A stretch of DNA of 64,000 nt. Origin: Lacrimispora sphenoides (GTDB lineage: Bacteria > Bacillota > Clostridia > Lachnospirales > Lachnospiraceae). The notes under the pieces are model-generated. The model searched no databases. It was not told the DNA's origin and was given only the letters and a program-made list of their open reading frames with translations. This document shows, in pieces, positions 1 through 8,659 of the stretch. The DNA lies in NCBI RefSeq assembly GCF_900105215.1, contig NZ_FOIP01000002.1:434001-498000 (forward strand), read 5' to 3'. Position numbers and translations under genes: made by a program. Position 1 is the first letter of the stretch, and each line of letters starts with the position of its first letter.

Positions 1-21
1 GCCGGTGAAGGGGAGGCTTCT

Positions 22-1050
22 ATGGAATTCGTAAAGCTGGTGGGAAGGCCGTTAAAAGGAAAAGAGCTGGAACTGTTAAAGGATTTTTTAAAACGGAATG
101 ATCTGGATTATGACCAGGGAATCGAATACAGCGTATGCCTGCTTGATGAGAATTATCGGATCCAGGCCACCGGCTCAGCAGAACAGAATGTCTTAAAATG
201 CATTGCGGTTGATAAAAGCGCACGTGGGTTTGGCTTATCCGGAACGATCATCTCATCCCTGACCCAGTATGAATTTGAAAACGGCAGATCCCATATTCTC
301 ATATACACAAAGCCGGAAAACAGGGAGATGTTTGGAGATCTTGGTTTTTATCCGGTTCTTATGACCGATGAAGTTCTTTTTATGGAAAACAGGAAAAACG
401 GATTTGAAGAGTTTGTAAACCGTCTGATCTCAGAGTCTCCTAAGGAGGCTCTGAATCCGGATATGGTCATCGGTTCCATCGTTGCCAACTGCAATCCATT
501 TACTTACGGTCACCGGTATCTGGCAGAACAGGCCCTTGCCTGCTGTGACTATGTCCATGTACTGGTTCTTGCCGATAACAGAAGCAGTTTTGGAGCAGAT
601 GAACGATTTTTTATGGTGCGGGAGGGACTAAGAGATCTGCCCCGGGCGATTGTTCATCAGGCAGCTGATTATGTCATATCCGCAGCAACCTTTCCGACCT
701 ATTTCATAAAGGAGAAGGTCCGGGGGGAAAGGGCCGGCTGCCAGCTGGATTTAGAGCTTTTCGGCAAGCGCATCGCCCCGGCTCTTAAGATAACAACGCG
801 TTTCGTGGGGACAGAACCGGTATGCGCGGTAACCGGACATTACAATGAGGAGATGAAAAAGATCCTTCCCCGGCATGGGATTTCTGTGATGGAAATCGAG
901 AGGAAGCGTTCCGGGGGAGAGGCAATCAGTGCAACTGAAGTCCGGAAATGGTATGAAAAGGGGGACTTTGAAGGAATGAGAAACCTGGTGCCTGAAACCA
1001 CATTGGAATACCTTGAAAAGAAAAAAAAAGGCCAGAGGCCTAAGGGATAA
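22..1050 (+). CDS. citC: [Citrate (pro-3S)-lyase] ligase
   Basis: Activates citrate lyase by ATP-dependent acetylation of the thiol of its acyl-carrier prosthetic group in the cytoplasm. The 342-residue product has the family's two-part layout: an N-terminal GNAT-like half (roughly 1-135, with VDKSARGFGLSG) and a C-terminal nucleotidyltransferase half opening with GSIVANCNPFTYGHRYLAEQ near residue 150 and closing with the ISATEVR motif typical of adenylyl transfer. GGGGAGG sits just before the ATG. The lyase subunits are not visible in this window and may lie upstream of position 1. Neighbouring citrate transporter and oxaloacetate decarboxylase genes fit the role. The last 11 bases overlap the convergent response-regulator gene. 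Confidence 0.93.
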   Translation: MEFVKLVGRPLKGKELELLKDFLKRNDLDYDQGIEYSVCLLDENYRIQATGSAEQNVLKCIAVDKSARGFGLSGTIISSLTQYEFENGRSHILIYTKPENREMFGDLGFYPVLMTDEVLFMENRKNGFEEFVNRLISESPKEALNPDMVIGSIVANCNPFTYGHRYLAEQALACCDYVHVLVLADNRSSFGADERFFMVREGLRDLPRAIVHQAADYVISAATFPTYFIKEKVRGERAGCQLDLELFGKRIAPALKITTRFVGTEPVCAVTGHYNEEMKKILPRHGISVMEIERKRSGGEAISATEVRKWYEKGDFEGMRNLVPETTLEYLEKKKKGQRPKG

Positions 1051-1726
1051 ACCGGTATCCAAGACCTCTGACTGTTACGATATGGACCGGCTTTTGCCGG
1101 TTTTCTTCGATTTTACCACGCAGGCGGTTGATGTACACCATGATGGCATTATCGTCTACGGCAACGCTGTTTCCCCACACATGATCGTAAATCATGTCTT
1201 TTGTAAATACCTGGCCTGGATGCTTCAAAAACAGGAGCATCAGACTGCTTTCCTTGGAAGAAAGAACAATCTCTTCTCCGTTTTTATAAAACCGCATGGT
1301 GGAAGTATTATAAGTGAAAGATCCGCATTCCAGAACATCCGAGCTGTACAGCACCTGATTTTTGTTGCGGCGGATTAACGCCTTTACCTTGGCTCCCAGC
1401 ACCAGGGGACGGAATGGCTTGGTTATGTAATCATCTGCGCCAACCGAAAGACCATATAGGGAATCATAATCTTCGTTTCTTCCGCTTACGATCATAACCG
1501 GAGTCTGTATGCCCTGGCTGCGCAGACGTTTGATAACCTCAAAGCCCTCCATATCACCCAGCATTACATCCATGAGGATCATATCGTAAGTGTGGTTTTT
1601 CAGTTGATTCAGTGCGGTAAGTCCGCTGTCAGCAACGCTGGTTTCCAGATCGTTGCTGTGCATGACTTTCTCCAATAACTTACAAACCGCCGGATCGTCA
1701 TCCACAATTAATACTTTATCAGACAT
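1040..1726 (-). CDS. OmpR/PhoB-family response regulator
   Basis: Two-component transcription factor of 228 residues. The N-terminal receiver has the acidic pocket (VDDDP), phosphoacceptor Asp53 (LMDVMLGD) and the conserved Lys in YITKPFRP. The C-terminal half is a winged-helix effector ending in VRGLGYRFIP, typical of this family. The start is supported by AGGGGGA upstream of the ATG. It is divergent from the hybrid histidine kinase at 1794 with about 67 bp between them, so the two are likely co-regulated partners, although the kinase carries its own receiver. The 3' end runs 11 bp into the end of citC. Confidence 0.92.
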   Translation of the reverse strand: MSDKVLIVDDDPAVCKLLEKVMHSNDLETSVADSGLTALNQLKNHTYDMILMDVMLGDMEGFEVIKRLRSQGIQTPVMIVSGRNEDYDSLYGLSVGADDYITKPFRPLVLGAKVKALIRRNKNQVLYSSDVLECGSFTYNTSTMRFYKNGEEIVLSSKESSLMLLFLKHPGQVFTKDMIYDHVWGNSVAVDDNAIMVYINRLRGKIEENRQKPVHIVTVRGLGYRFIP

Positions 1727-1793
1727 AGCTTCCCCCTAAGTAAAATTTATGTAAAGTCTAAAATTATTATAATATTAACCCGGAGACAAGTCA

Positions 1794-4001
1794 ATGAGGA
1801 ACAGGCAAATAGAGGATGATTTCATGAGTAAAATAAAGAGAAATAAGAGATATGGGACGGTTTTTATGTTTTGTGCCATGGCCTCCGTGCTGCTGATTTT
1901 CTGTTGTCTTGTACTCAGTATCTGGAATGAATATAAAGAAACGATTATAAATAATCAAAAGAAACAGATGCTTTTGACAACCCAGAGCATGGGAGAAAAT
2001 TTAAAGATTTTTATTGAAGGATATCAGGCAGATTTAAACACCCTGTGCGACATAGAAAACGAGAACTATAAAAAGACAGGCTGGGAAGAATGGAGCATAC
2101 TAGAGAGCTATGTGACGAAACACAGCCGGTTTGTTTTTGATGTTATTTTGGAGGATCAGGACGGAAGATTATTAAAAAGTGTCAATGGATATGGGGTGAC
2201 TGATACTTATTCCGTAACAGAGATCAGCCAGGATGTGAGCTTCCGGCAGTGTAAACTGGATAATGGAGAAATGTATTTGATTTTAAGGAAAATTCTTCCT
2301 GGCGGCAGAACCCTTTCCATTATCTTAAATGAAAAGAATTATTATAATTCCCTTGTTTCCAATATCCGCCTGGGAACTAATGGGTATGTGGTAATCAAGG
2401 ACTCGGAAGGGATCATCCTCATTCACCCTCAGGAAAGCCAGTGGGGGATCAATGTGATTTCCGGCAGGCAGGAGATGTTTCCTGACAAGGATTTAACCAG
2501 CCTGCAGCAGATGATAGAAAACCAGAACAGAGGAGAGGCAGGGGTCTCTGAGTATTATTCCTACTGGTGGCTGGATCCGGGGGTTCCTGAGGTGAAAAAG
2601 GTCAGCGCTTATTCACCGGCTGTCATTGGAAACGGATTTCTGGTAGTCAGTGCGGTGATTGACTACAATGATATTTATATCCCGGTTGCAGCCGGATTTT
2701 TCAAGCTGGGCCTTGTCTTTTTAGGAATTGTTTCCGTACTCCTTGGAATGGTGCTTTATATCGGGGATCTGCGGGTTCAGAAGAAAAAGGACACGGAAGA
2801 GATCGCATATCTTTGGGAGCTTAATAAAATTTTAGAGGAAATGCAACAGAGTGAAGAAACCATTGCCCATCAGCAGAGGCTTCAGATCATGGGAACCATG
2901 ACCGGCGGTATTGCCCATGAGTTTAACAATTTGCTGACTCCGATCATGGGATATGCCGAATTGCTGATGTATGGACTTCCGGAGGGGGAGGAAAATTATG
3001 ACAGCGCATCAGAGATTTATGAAGCCTCCAGAAAGGCAAAAGAAATTATCCAGCAGATTTCATCCTTAAGCCGGAAAAATATGGAGACCGCCTTTAAAAA
3101 CTTAATCGCCGCAAAGGTACTGGGCCGTGCCATAAAAATGGTAAGCTCCGTATGCCCTGCCCATGTGCATCTGAGGAAAGAGATTGATTTATCCGATGAA
3201 TGTTTTTTGGGAAACGAAACCCAGATGAATCAGGTCATATTAAACATCTGTGTGAATGCAATTCATGCGATCGGACACAGGGAAGGAACCATTACCATAA
3301 ATGGAAGCATAGTAAGTTCGGAAGAATTAAAACAATACAAGCTCACCTCAGTTTCAGAGGAGTGGAATTATTACCTGCGGATTGACATTGCAGACGACGG
3401 GGAAGGCATGAGCGAAGAGGTGTTAAAACAGATTTTTGATCCGTTTTTCACAACAAAGAAAAATGGAACCGGAACGGGCCTTGGTCTTTCTCTGGTGGAG
3501 CAGATCATTCATTCCCACAAAGGGTATGTCTTTGCGGAAAGCAGACTGGTAGAGGGCAGTGTCTTTCATATCTTCCTTCCTGTGAATGAACAGAAAGATA
3601 AGGAAGGGCAGCAGGAAACAGAGGAGGAAAGTGGGGACTCTTTAAGGCTTCTGGTCATCGACGATAACCCAAAGGTATTACGTCTTCTGGAAAAAAGCTT
3701 TAGCAGGCTTCATGTGCCTTTGACAGCCTGCATGGATTTTGAAGAGGCCAGAAGAATACTAAAGGAGCAGGAAATCGATGCCATTGTGACGGAACAGGAA
3801 ATTGCCGGGAAAAGCGGCACGGATTTTTATATGTCCCTTCAGGGAAAGTATCCGGATATTATCAGGATCATTATGACGGACCGGGTAACGAGAGAAATCC
3901 TGGAGGCCAAGAAACGGAAAATCATTGATGAATACATCGATAAACCGGTTTCCGACTCCGTGATTTTAAAAGCAGTAAAGAACTGTAAGGAAAGAGTATA
4001 A
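1794..4001 (+). CDS. Hybrid sensor histidine kinase with C-terminal receiver
   Basis: Membrane sensor kinase of 735 residues. In order: cytoplasmic start, a membrane segment near 21-43, an extracytoplasmic Cache-like sensor region to about 298, a second membrane segment (near 298-324), a HisKA domain with phosphoacceptor His375 in GGIAHEFNN, an HATPase domain with the N box (ILNICVNAIHAI) and G box (GTGTGLGLSL), then a receiver. In the receiver the position normally held by the phosphoacceptor Asp appears to be Glu667 (IVTEQEIAGKSG). GGAGA lies 7 nt before this ATG; an alternative in-frame ATG at 1824 is possible. Placement before a CitMHS transporter suggests it senses citrate or a related carboxylate (inference). 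Confidence 0.9.
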   Translation: MRNRQIEDDFMSKIKRNKRYGTVFMFCAMASVLLIFCCLVLSIWNEYKETIINNQKKQMLLTTQSMGENLKIFIEGYQADLNTLCDIENENYKKTGWEEWSILESYVTKHSRFVFDVILEDQDGRLLKSVNGYGVTDTYSVTEISQDVSFRQCKLDNGEMYLILRKILPGGRTLSIILNEKNYYNSLVSNIRLGTNGYVVIKDSEGIILIHPQESQWGINVISGRQEMFPDKDLTSLQQMIENQNRGEAGVSEYYSYWWLDPGVPEVKKVSAYSPAVIGNGFLVVSAVIDYNDIYIPVAAGFFKLGLVFLGIVSVLLGMVLYIGDLRVQKKKDTEEIAYLWELNKILEEMQQSEETIAHQQRLQIMGTMTGGIAHEFNNLLTPIMGYAELLMYGLPEGEENYDSASEIYEASRKAKEIIQQISSLSRKNMETAFKNLIAAKVLGRAIKMVSSVCPAHVHLRKEIDLSDECFLGNETQMNQVILNICVNAIHAIGHREGTITINGSIVSSEELKQYKLTSVSEEWNYYLRIDIADDGEGMSEEVLKQIFDPFFTTKKNGTGTGLGLSLVEQIIHSHKGYVFAESRLVEGSVFHIFLPVNEQKDKEGQQETEEESGDSLRLLVIDDNPKVLRLLEKSFSRLHVPLTACMDFEEARRILKEQEIDAIVTEQEIAGKSGTDFYMSLQGKYPDIIRIIMTDRVTREILEAKKRKIIDEYIDKPVSDSVILKAVKNCKERV

Positions 4002-4004
4002 AAG

Positions 4005-4085
4005 AAAGCCTAATCTTAACAACTATTAATTTTTCTCTTAAAGAAATGAAAGAGAGAAGGAGGAAGAGTGTAAGGTTAGGCTTTT
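4005..4085 (+). promoter_or_regulatory. Long-range inverted repeat in the leader before the citrate transporter
   Basis: AAAGCCTAATCTTAAC near 4005-4020 pairs with GTAAGGTTAGGCTTTT at 4070-4085 with only one mismatch and one bulge. A second nested pairing is possible between the TTTTCTCTT stretch near 4031-4039 and AAAGAGAGAA near 4048-4059. The right arm ends in a T run, so it could be a terminator for the kinase gene, a conditional terminator, or an operator. Which of these it is cannot be told from sequence. Confidence 0.5.
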
Positions 4086-4127
4086 ATACTGTTCCTATAA
4101 ATAAAAAGTAAAGAGGAGGAAGAAAAC

Positions 4128-5465
4128 ATGAATGAGACAATGCTTGCATTATTAGGATTTGCAACCATTATCATGATCATTGTTTTACTGCTGAGGAATG
4201 TTACTGTTCCGGCGCTGGCATTTATCGGTGTATCCAGCGTAAGTGCGCTGATCCTGGTTTTGACCGGAACCTTCACAGTCAGTGAAGTTGGGAAATTCAT
4301 TTCCAAGGGGGTATCCGGGGTACACTCGACCGCTGCTCTGTTCATATTTTCCGTATTGTTTTTCGGAATTATGACGGATGCAGGAATGTTTGACCGCATC
4401 ATTGATGCGCTTATGAAAAAAGTGGGGAACAATGTAGTAGGTGTAGCTTTTATGACCAGCATTATTGCCATAATCGGCCATTTGGATGGAGGCGGAGCAT
4501 CTACGTTCTTAATCACCATTCCAGCCATGCTGCCGGTCTATAAGAAATTAAAAATGCGTCCGACAACGCTGCTTTTAATATGCGTTACTTCCATGGGTGT
4601 TATGAACCTGCTTCCATGGGGCGGTCCAACCATGCGTGCTGCTTCCGTATTGGAGGTAGAAGCCAATGTCCTTTGGATGAAGCTTTTGCCGATGCAGGCG
4701 GTTGGTATTGTAGTTGCTCTTTTTACCGCGTTTTTCTGGGGAGTTGTTGAAAAGAAGAGAGGGGCAGGAGCCAATAGCACTCTTGTAATTGATGATTACG
4801 AAGCATTGGAAGAAAGTGCCTCTGCCTCCGATCTGGGAGAACTGGCTAGACCAAAGCTGTTTGTTTTCAACGTAATCCTGACTTTAGTTGTTATTATAGC
4901 TCTTGTTTTCATGCCGATGCCGTCATATTTTATTTTTATGATAGGATGTGTCGCAGCACTTTTAGTCAATTATCCTGGTGCGAAGCTTCAAAATAAGATC
5001 ATTAAGTCCCACGCCGGTCCTGGCCTTATGATGGCATCTACCATTCTGGCAGCCGGTGTATTCCTTGGAGTATTGGAAGACAGTGAGATCATGAACTACA
5101 TGGCTAACGCAATGGCTGCATTTATCCCTCAGTCCATGGGTCGTTTTCTGCCGCTTATCATTGGAATACTATCCGTGCCGCTGACCTTATTGTTCTGTAC
5201 AGATTCCTATTTCTATGGTCTCCTTCCGGTTTTGATCGGGATAGGAAGCAAGTTTGGCGTAGATCCTGCCCAAACTGCCATCACCATGGTGGTCTGCCGA
5301 AACTGCGCAACCTTCATAAGCCCTGTTGTGCCGGCCACATTCCTGGGAATCGGCCTGGCGGGTGTGGAGATCAAAGATCATATAAAGACATGCTTCCTGT
5401 GGGTATGGGGTGTGAGTATGGTATGTCTGGTAGCCGGCCTTTTACTCGGCGTACTGACCTTATAA
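4128..5465 (+). CDS. CitMHS-family citrate:cation symporter
   Basis: Integral membrane carrier of 445 residues with about 11-12 hydrophobic segments. It resembles the CitMHS family (Bacillus CitM/CitH type), which imports citrate, often as a metal complex, with protons. Supporting traits are the glycine-rich HLDGGGASTF stretch near residues 117-126, the LLPWGGPTMRA stretch near 161-171, and the length. AGAGGAGGAAG precedes the ATG. It follows the sensor kinase and precedes the Na+-pump decarboxylase operon, so import of citrate for fermentation is the likely job. Exact substrate specificity (citrate versus another tricarboxylate) is inference. Confidence 0.85.
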   Translation: MNETMLALLGFATIIMIIVLLLRNVTVPALAFIGVSSVSALILVLTGTFTVSEVGKFISKGVSGVHSTAALFIFSVLFFGIMTDAGMFDRIIDALMKKVGNNVVGVAFMTSIIAIIGHLDGGGASTFLITIPAMLPVYKKLKMRPTTLLLICVTSMGVMNLLPWGGPTMRAASVLEVEANVLWMKLLPMQAVGIVVALFTAFFWGVVEKKRGAGANSTLVIDDYEALEESASASDLGELARPKLFVFNVILTLVVIIALVFMPMPSYFIFMIGCVAALLVNYPGAKLQNKIIKSHAGPGLMMASTILAAGVFLGVLEDSEIMNYMANAMAAFIPQSMGRFLPLIIGILSVPLTLLFCTDSYFYGLLPVLIGIGSKFGVDPAQTAITMVVCRNCATFISPVVPATFLGIGLAGVEIKDHIKTCFLWVWGVSMVCLVAGLLLGVLTL

Positions 5466-5504
5466 TAGATTCCTGATATAAAATCCTAAAATAAAATTAA
5501 ATGG

Positions 5505-5537
5505 GAAAGACGCCGGAATTTGATTCCGGCATCTTTC
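5505..5537. terminator. Bidirectional rho-independent terminator
   Basis: GAAAGACGCCGGAAT and ATTCCGGCATCTTTC form a 15-nt stem with one mismatch around a 3-nt loop. T/A-rich flanks on both sides let it serve the transporter on the plus strand and the carbonic anhydrase on the minus strand. Confidence 0.85.
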
Positions 5538-5552
5538 TTTCCTATGTAAGAA

Positions 5553-6095
5553 TCAGGAAACCTGATCCAGCCTGCCGCAGGTAATATCCATTACAAAGCC
5601 CTGAACCGTTACATCGGGTGGCATGAGAGGATGGCCTTTAATCAGGGAAACGGATTTTTGAACGGCGGTTTCCGTGTTTTCAAAGCCCTGAAACCAGGAT
5701 TCAAAGTCCAGTCCCTCCTCTTTCAGCTGGAGTATGGTTTCCATGCCTACGCCTCTCTGGATCAGATGGGTGATGATGGTTTCCGGTGATAGAACAGCTG
5801 CACCGCAGTCGGTATGACCGATAACCATGATTTCTTCCACGCCGAATTCCAGAACAGCGATCAGCAGGCTGCGGATTGTGCTGTCAAATGGATCTAAGAT
5901 CAAGCCGCCTGCATTTTTTATTAACTTTACATCTCCGTTGTGGATTCCAAGTGCGGCCGGCAGAAGCTCTACCAGCCGGGTATCCATGCAGGTTAGTATG
6001 GCAAGCTTTTTTCTGGGACATTTGTTTGAAGCAAAGGATTTAAAAGTACCGTTGTTTACAAAAACATCATTGTGCTTTAAAATTTCTCGAATCAT
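5553..6095 (-). CDS. Beta-class carbonic anhydrase
   Basis: Interconverts CO2 and bicarbonate. The 180-residue product has the beta-class zinc site: Cys36-x-Asp38-x-Arg40 (CMDTR) and His94-x-x-Cys97 (HTDCG). The start at 6095 (MIREILKH) is chosen because GAGGAGGC lies 5 nt upstream; an ATG 10 codons further upstream has no comparable site. It stands alone on the minus strand between the citrate transporter and the decarboxylase operon. A role in handling CO2 released by oxaloacetate decarboxylation is a reasonable inference. Confidence 0.9.
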   Translation of the reverse strand: MIREILKHNDVFVNNGTFKSFASNKCPRKKLAILTCMDTRLVELLPAALGIHNGDVKLIKNAGGLILDPFDSTIRSLLIAVLEFGVEEIMVIGHTDCGAAVLSPETIITHLIQRGVGMETILQLKEEGLDFESWFQGFENTETAVQKSVSLIKGHPLMPPDVTVQGFVMDITCGRLDQVS

Positions 6096-6276
6096 AATCT
6101 GCCTCCTCTTTATCATATAGGCCAATGATAGAGGAGAAACCTTAATATTGGATAAAATACTGTCTTAAAGATTGTTTAGTTTGTTTTATCATGAACCTTT
6201 AGGTGGGTTAGCCTATATTGTGCTGTGTTTAAAGAAGAAAGTTTTAATATAATGTGAAAAATACATGGTCTGGTAC

Positions 6277-6305
6277 TTGAAATTTACCAAAATTAGTTAT
6301 ACAAT
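6277..6305 (+). promoter_or_regulatory. Sigma-A-type promoter of the decarboxylase operon
   Basis: TTGAAA at 6277-6282 and TACAAT at 6300-6305 are separated by 17 bp, about 90 bp upstream of the first operon gene. Confidence 0.6.
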
Positions 6306-6340
6306 TATAATTGGCAGAAATTGGTGTTATTGCATAGGAT

Positions 6341-6360
6341 TTTGTTAAATATTTAACAAA
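6341..6360. promoter_or_regulatory. Perfect 20-bp palindrome, candidate operator
   Basis: TTTGTTAAATATTTAACAAA is a perfect dyad lying between the predicted promoter and the ribosome binding site of the first decarboxylase gene. The position fits a repressor roadblock site; it has no loop, so a dimeric DNA-binding protein is more likely than an RNA hairpin. The binding protein is unknown. Confidence 0.6.
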
Positions 6361-6395
6361 TGACTGTAAAAAATTACAAAATGGAGGATTGCAAT

Positions 6396-7850
6396 ATGAG
6401 TAATTCAACAGAAACATCAGCATGCAACCGTATTCATGCCTTGCTTGATGAGAACAGTTTTGTTGAAGTTGGCGGCTATGTTACCGCAAGGAACACAGAC
6501 TTCAACATGACAGCAAAAGAAACTCCTGCTGACGGTGTTATTACTGGCTATGGTACCATTGAGGGTTGCCTTATTTATGTGTACAGCCAGGATGCATCGG
6601 TACTGGGCGGCTCCGTAGGGGAGATGCATGCAAGAAAGATCACAAAGCTCTACACCATGGCTATGAAGACCGGCGCGCCGGTGATTGGTCTGGTCGACTG
6701 TGCTGGATTAAGGCTTCAGGAAGCAACCGACTCTTTAAATGGATTTGGCGAGATTTATATGAGCCAGACTCTGGCATCCGGAGTAATCCCTCAGATAACA
6801 GCAATATTTGGGACTTGCGGCGGCGGCATGGCTGTATCTGCAGCAATGTCTGACTTTACCTTTATGGAAACCAAGGGCGGCAGATTGTTTGTCAATTCCC
6901 CTAATGCCATTCAGGGAAATTATACAGAAAAATGCAACACTGCTTCCGCAGACTATCAAAGCCGCGAAACCGGTATGGTGGATTTCACGGGAGAAGCGGA
7001 TGACATTTTAAATAATATCAGAACTCTTATTTCCATTCTTCCTTCAAACAGTGAAGATGACATGTCTTATGATGAGTGCAATGACGATTTAAACCGTGTA
7101 TGCTCCGACCTGGAGAATTATATCGGGGATACAGCGATTGCATTGGCTCAGATTTCCGATAATCATTTCTTTATGGAGACCAGGAAGGAATATGCGGCTT
7201 CCATGGTAACCGGTTTTATCCGTTTAAATGGCATGACAGTGGGCTGTGTTGCAAACAGAACGGAATCCTATAATGAAAGCGGCATTAAGACAGGGGAATA
7301 TGATGCTCTCTTAAGCGGGCAGGGCTGTGAAAAGGCTGCAAGATTTATTCATTTCTGTGATGCATTCAATATTCCGGTACTTACCCTTGTAAATGTAAAA
7401 GGGTATGAATCAACCAAATGCTCTGAGAAAAAGATTGCCAGGGCGGCTGCAGGGCTTACCTATGCCTTTGCCAATGCCACAGTCCCAAAGGTAACGGTTA
7501 TTCTTGGGCAGGCCCTTGGAACCGCCTATCTGACCATGAACAGCAAGTCCATTGGAGCAGATATAGTTTATGCCTGGCCGTCGGCCTGTATCGGCATGAT
7601 GGAACCGGCTGAAGCGGTAAAGATCATGTATGCGGATGAGATTGCAAAGGCTGAGGATGGAAAAGCATTGATCAGCGATCAGGCAGAAAACTACAGGCAA
7701 CTTCAGTCCAGTGCCGTTTCTGCGGCAAAGAGAGGATATGTTGATGATATCATAGATGCCAGCGAAACAAGAGCACGGGTCATAGCGGCATTTGAGATGC
7801 TGTTCACAAAGAGAGAGGATCGTCCGGCAAAAAAACATGGCACGATTTAG
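6396..7850 (+). CDS. Acyl-CoA carboxyltransferase subunit (methylmalonyl-CoA decarboxylase alpha / PccB-like)
   Basis: Carboxyltransferase of the acetyl/propionyl-CoA carboxylase beta superfamily, 484 residues from this start. Hallmarks are the two glycine-rich crotonase-like halves: VDCAGLRLQE and FGTCGGGMAVSAA in the first, and VNVKGYESTKCSE and LGQALGTAYL in the second. GGAGGA at 6383-6388 lies 7 nt before ATG 6396; an ATG at 6360 would add 12 residues but lacks a site and falls in the palindrome. It would move a carboxyl group between an acyl-CoA and the biotin carrier encoded two genes downstream. Co-occurrence with an OadA-type enzyme is noted as a finding. Substrate (methylmalonyl-CoA or another) is not certain. 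Confidence 0.85.
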   Translation: MSNSTETSACNRIHALLDENSFVEVGGYVTARNTDFNMTAKETPADGVITGYGTIEGCLIYVYSQDASVLGGSVGEMHARKITKLYTMAMKTGAPVIGLVDCAGLRLQEATDSLNGFGEIYMSQTLASGVIPQITAIFGTCGGGMAVSAAMSDFTFMETKGGRLFVNSPNAIQGNYTEKCNTASADYQSRETGMVDFTGEADDILNNIRTLISILPSNSEDDMSYDECNDDLNRVCSDLENYIGDTAIALAQISDNHFFMETRKEYAASMVTGFIRLNGMTVGCVANRTESYNESGIKTGEYDALLSGQGCEKAARFIHFCDAFNIPVLTLVNVKGYESTKCSEKKIARAAAGLTYAFANATVPKVTVILGQALGTAYLTMNSKSIGADIVYAWPSACIGMMEPAEAVKIMYADEIAKAEDGKALISDQAENYRQLQSSAVSAAKRGYVDDIIDASETRARVIAAFEMLFTKREDRPAKKHGTI

Positions 7851-7867
7851 AATGAGGTGACAGGTAT

Positions 7868-8638
7868 ATGAAACTGAATATGAAACGAGTAGCATTGGGA
7901 CTTATTATGGCAGCCTGCCTCTTTTCATTATCTGCATGCAGCAAAGCCGATACCGCAGCCGAAGAAATCGATGCCAGGATCCAGACACAGATGGAGCAGC
8001 TTCCCGGTTCCTTCTTGGAACTGTATACCGGTCTTGAGGACAGCCAGGTTACTGAATTTAAGAAGAACATGCAGTCCCAGGATGAGTATGCTGCCCTGGC
8101 TGAAGGTGTGGATTCCTGGGAGAATATAAAGGATGAGCTTGGTGCCCTGGTATCAATCGGCGATACGGTGAAGGTAGAGGCTGTTGATCATGGGTACAGT
8201 GCTACAATTAATGCAGTATTTGAAAAGAGAGATATGGAATTTTCCATTACAACGGATTCAAAACTAACGAAGGTCACCAGTGTGGCATTTGTACCGGAAT
8301 ATACTTTAGGTGAACGGATGGAAAAAGCCGTGTTCAATACCCTGATGGGAATGGGAACAGTCTTTATTGTGCTGATTTTCATCAGCTGGCTTATCGGCTG
8401 CTTCCAGTATATCGGAAAGCTTGAAGATAAGTTAAACGGGAAGGCACAGGAGCCTGCTCCCGTACCCCTCCCCGAAGTTTCTGCTCCTTCAGCAGAAGAG
8501 AACGAAGAACTTGTGGATGACTTAGAGCTGGTAGCAGTAATTACTGCGGCAATTGCGGCATCTGAAGGGAGCTCGCCAAGCGGCCTGGTGGTCCGCTCGA
8601 TCAGACGGGCGCCAGCTGGAAAATGGAAAAAAGCTTAA
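7868..8638 (+). CDS. OadG-family subunit fused to an N-terminal lipoprotein domain
   Basis: Accessory (gamma-type) subunit of the Na+-translocating decarboxylase, 256 residues. It begins with a lipoprotein signal (lipobox LSAC, Cys near residue 24), followed by an extracytoplasmic domain of about 130 residues, a single membrane segment (VFNTLMGMGTVFIVLIFISW) and a cytoplasmic Pro/Ala-rich linker. The C-terminus (ELVAVITAAIAASEG...VRSIRRAP) is typical of OadG tails. Canonical OadG proteins are far shorter and lack the lipoprotein part. The start lies 17 bp after the carboxyltransferase stop. Function of the outer domain is unknown. Confidence 0.8.
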   Translation: MKLNMKRVALGLIMAACLFSLSACSKADTAAEEIDARIQTQMEQLPGSFLELYTGLEDSQVTEFKKNMQSQDEYAALAEGVDSWENIKDELGALVSIGDTVKVEAVDHGYSATINAVFEKRDMEFSITTDSKLTKVTSVAFVPEYTLGERMEKAVFNTLMGMGTVFIVLIFISWLIGCFQYIGKLEDKLNGKAQEPAPVPLPEVSAPSAEENEELVDDLELVAVITAAIAASEGSSPSGLVVRSIRRAPAGKWKKA

Positions 8639-8659
8639 TCAATCAGGAGGATTAACATC

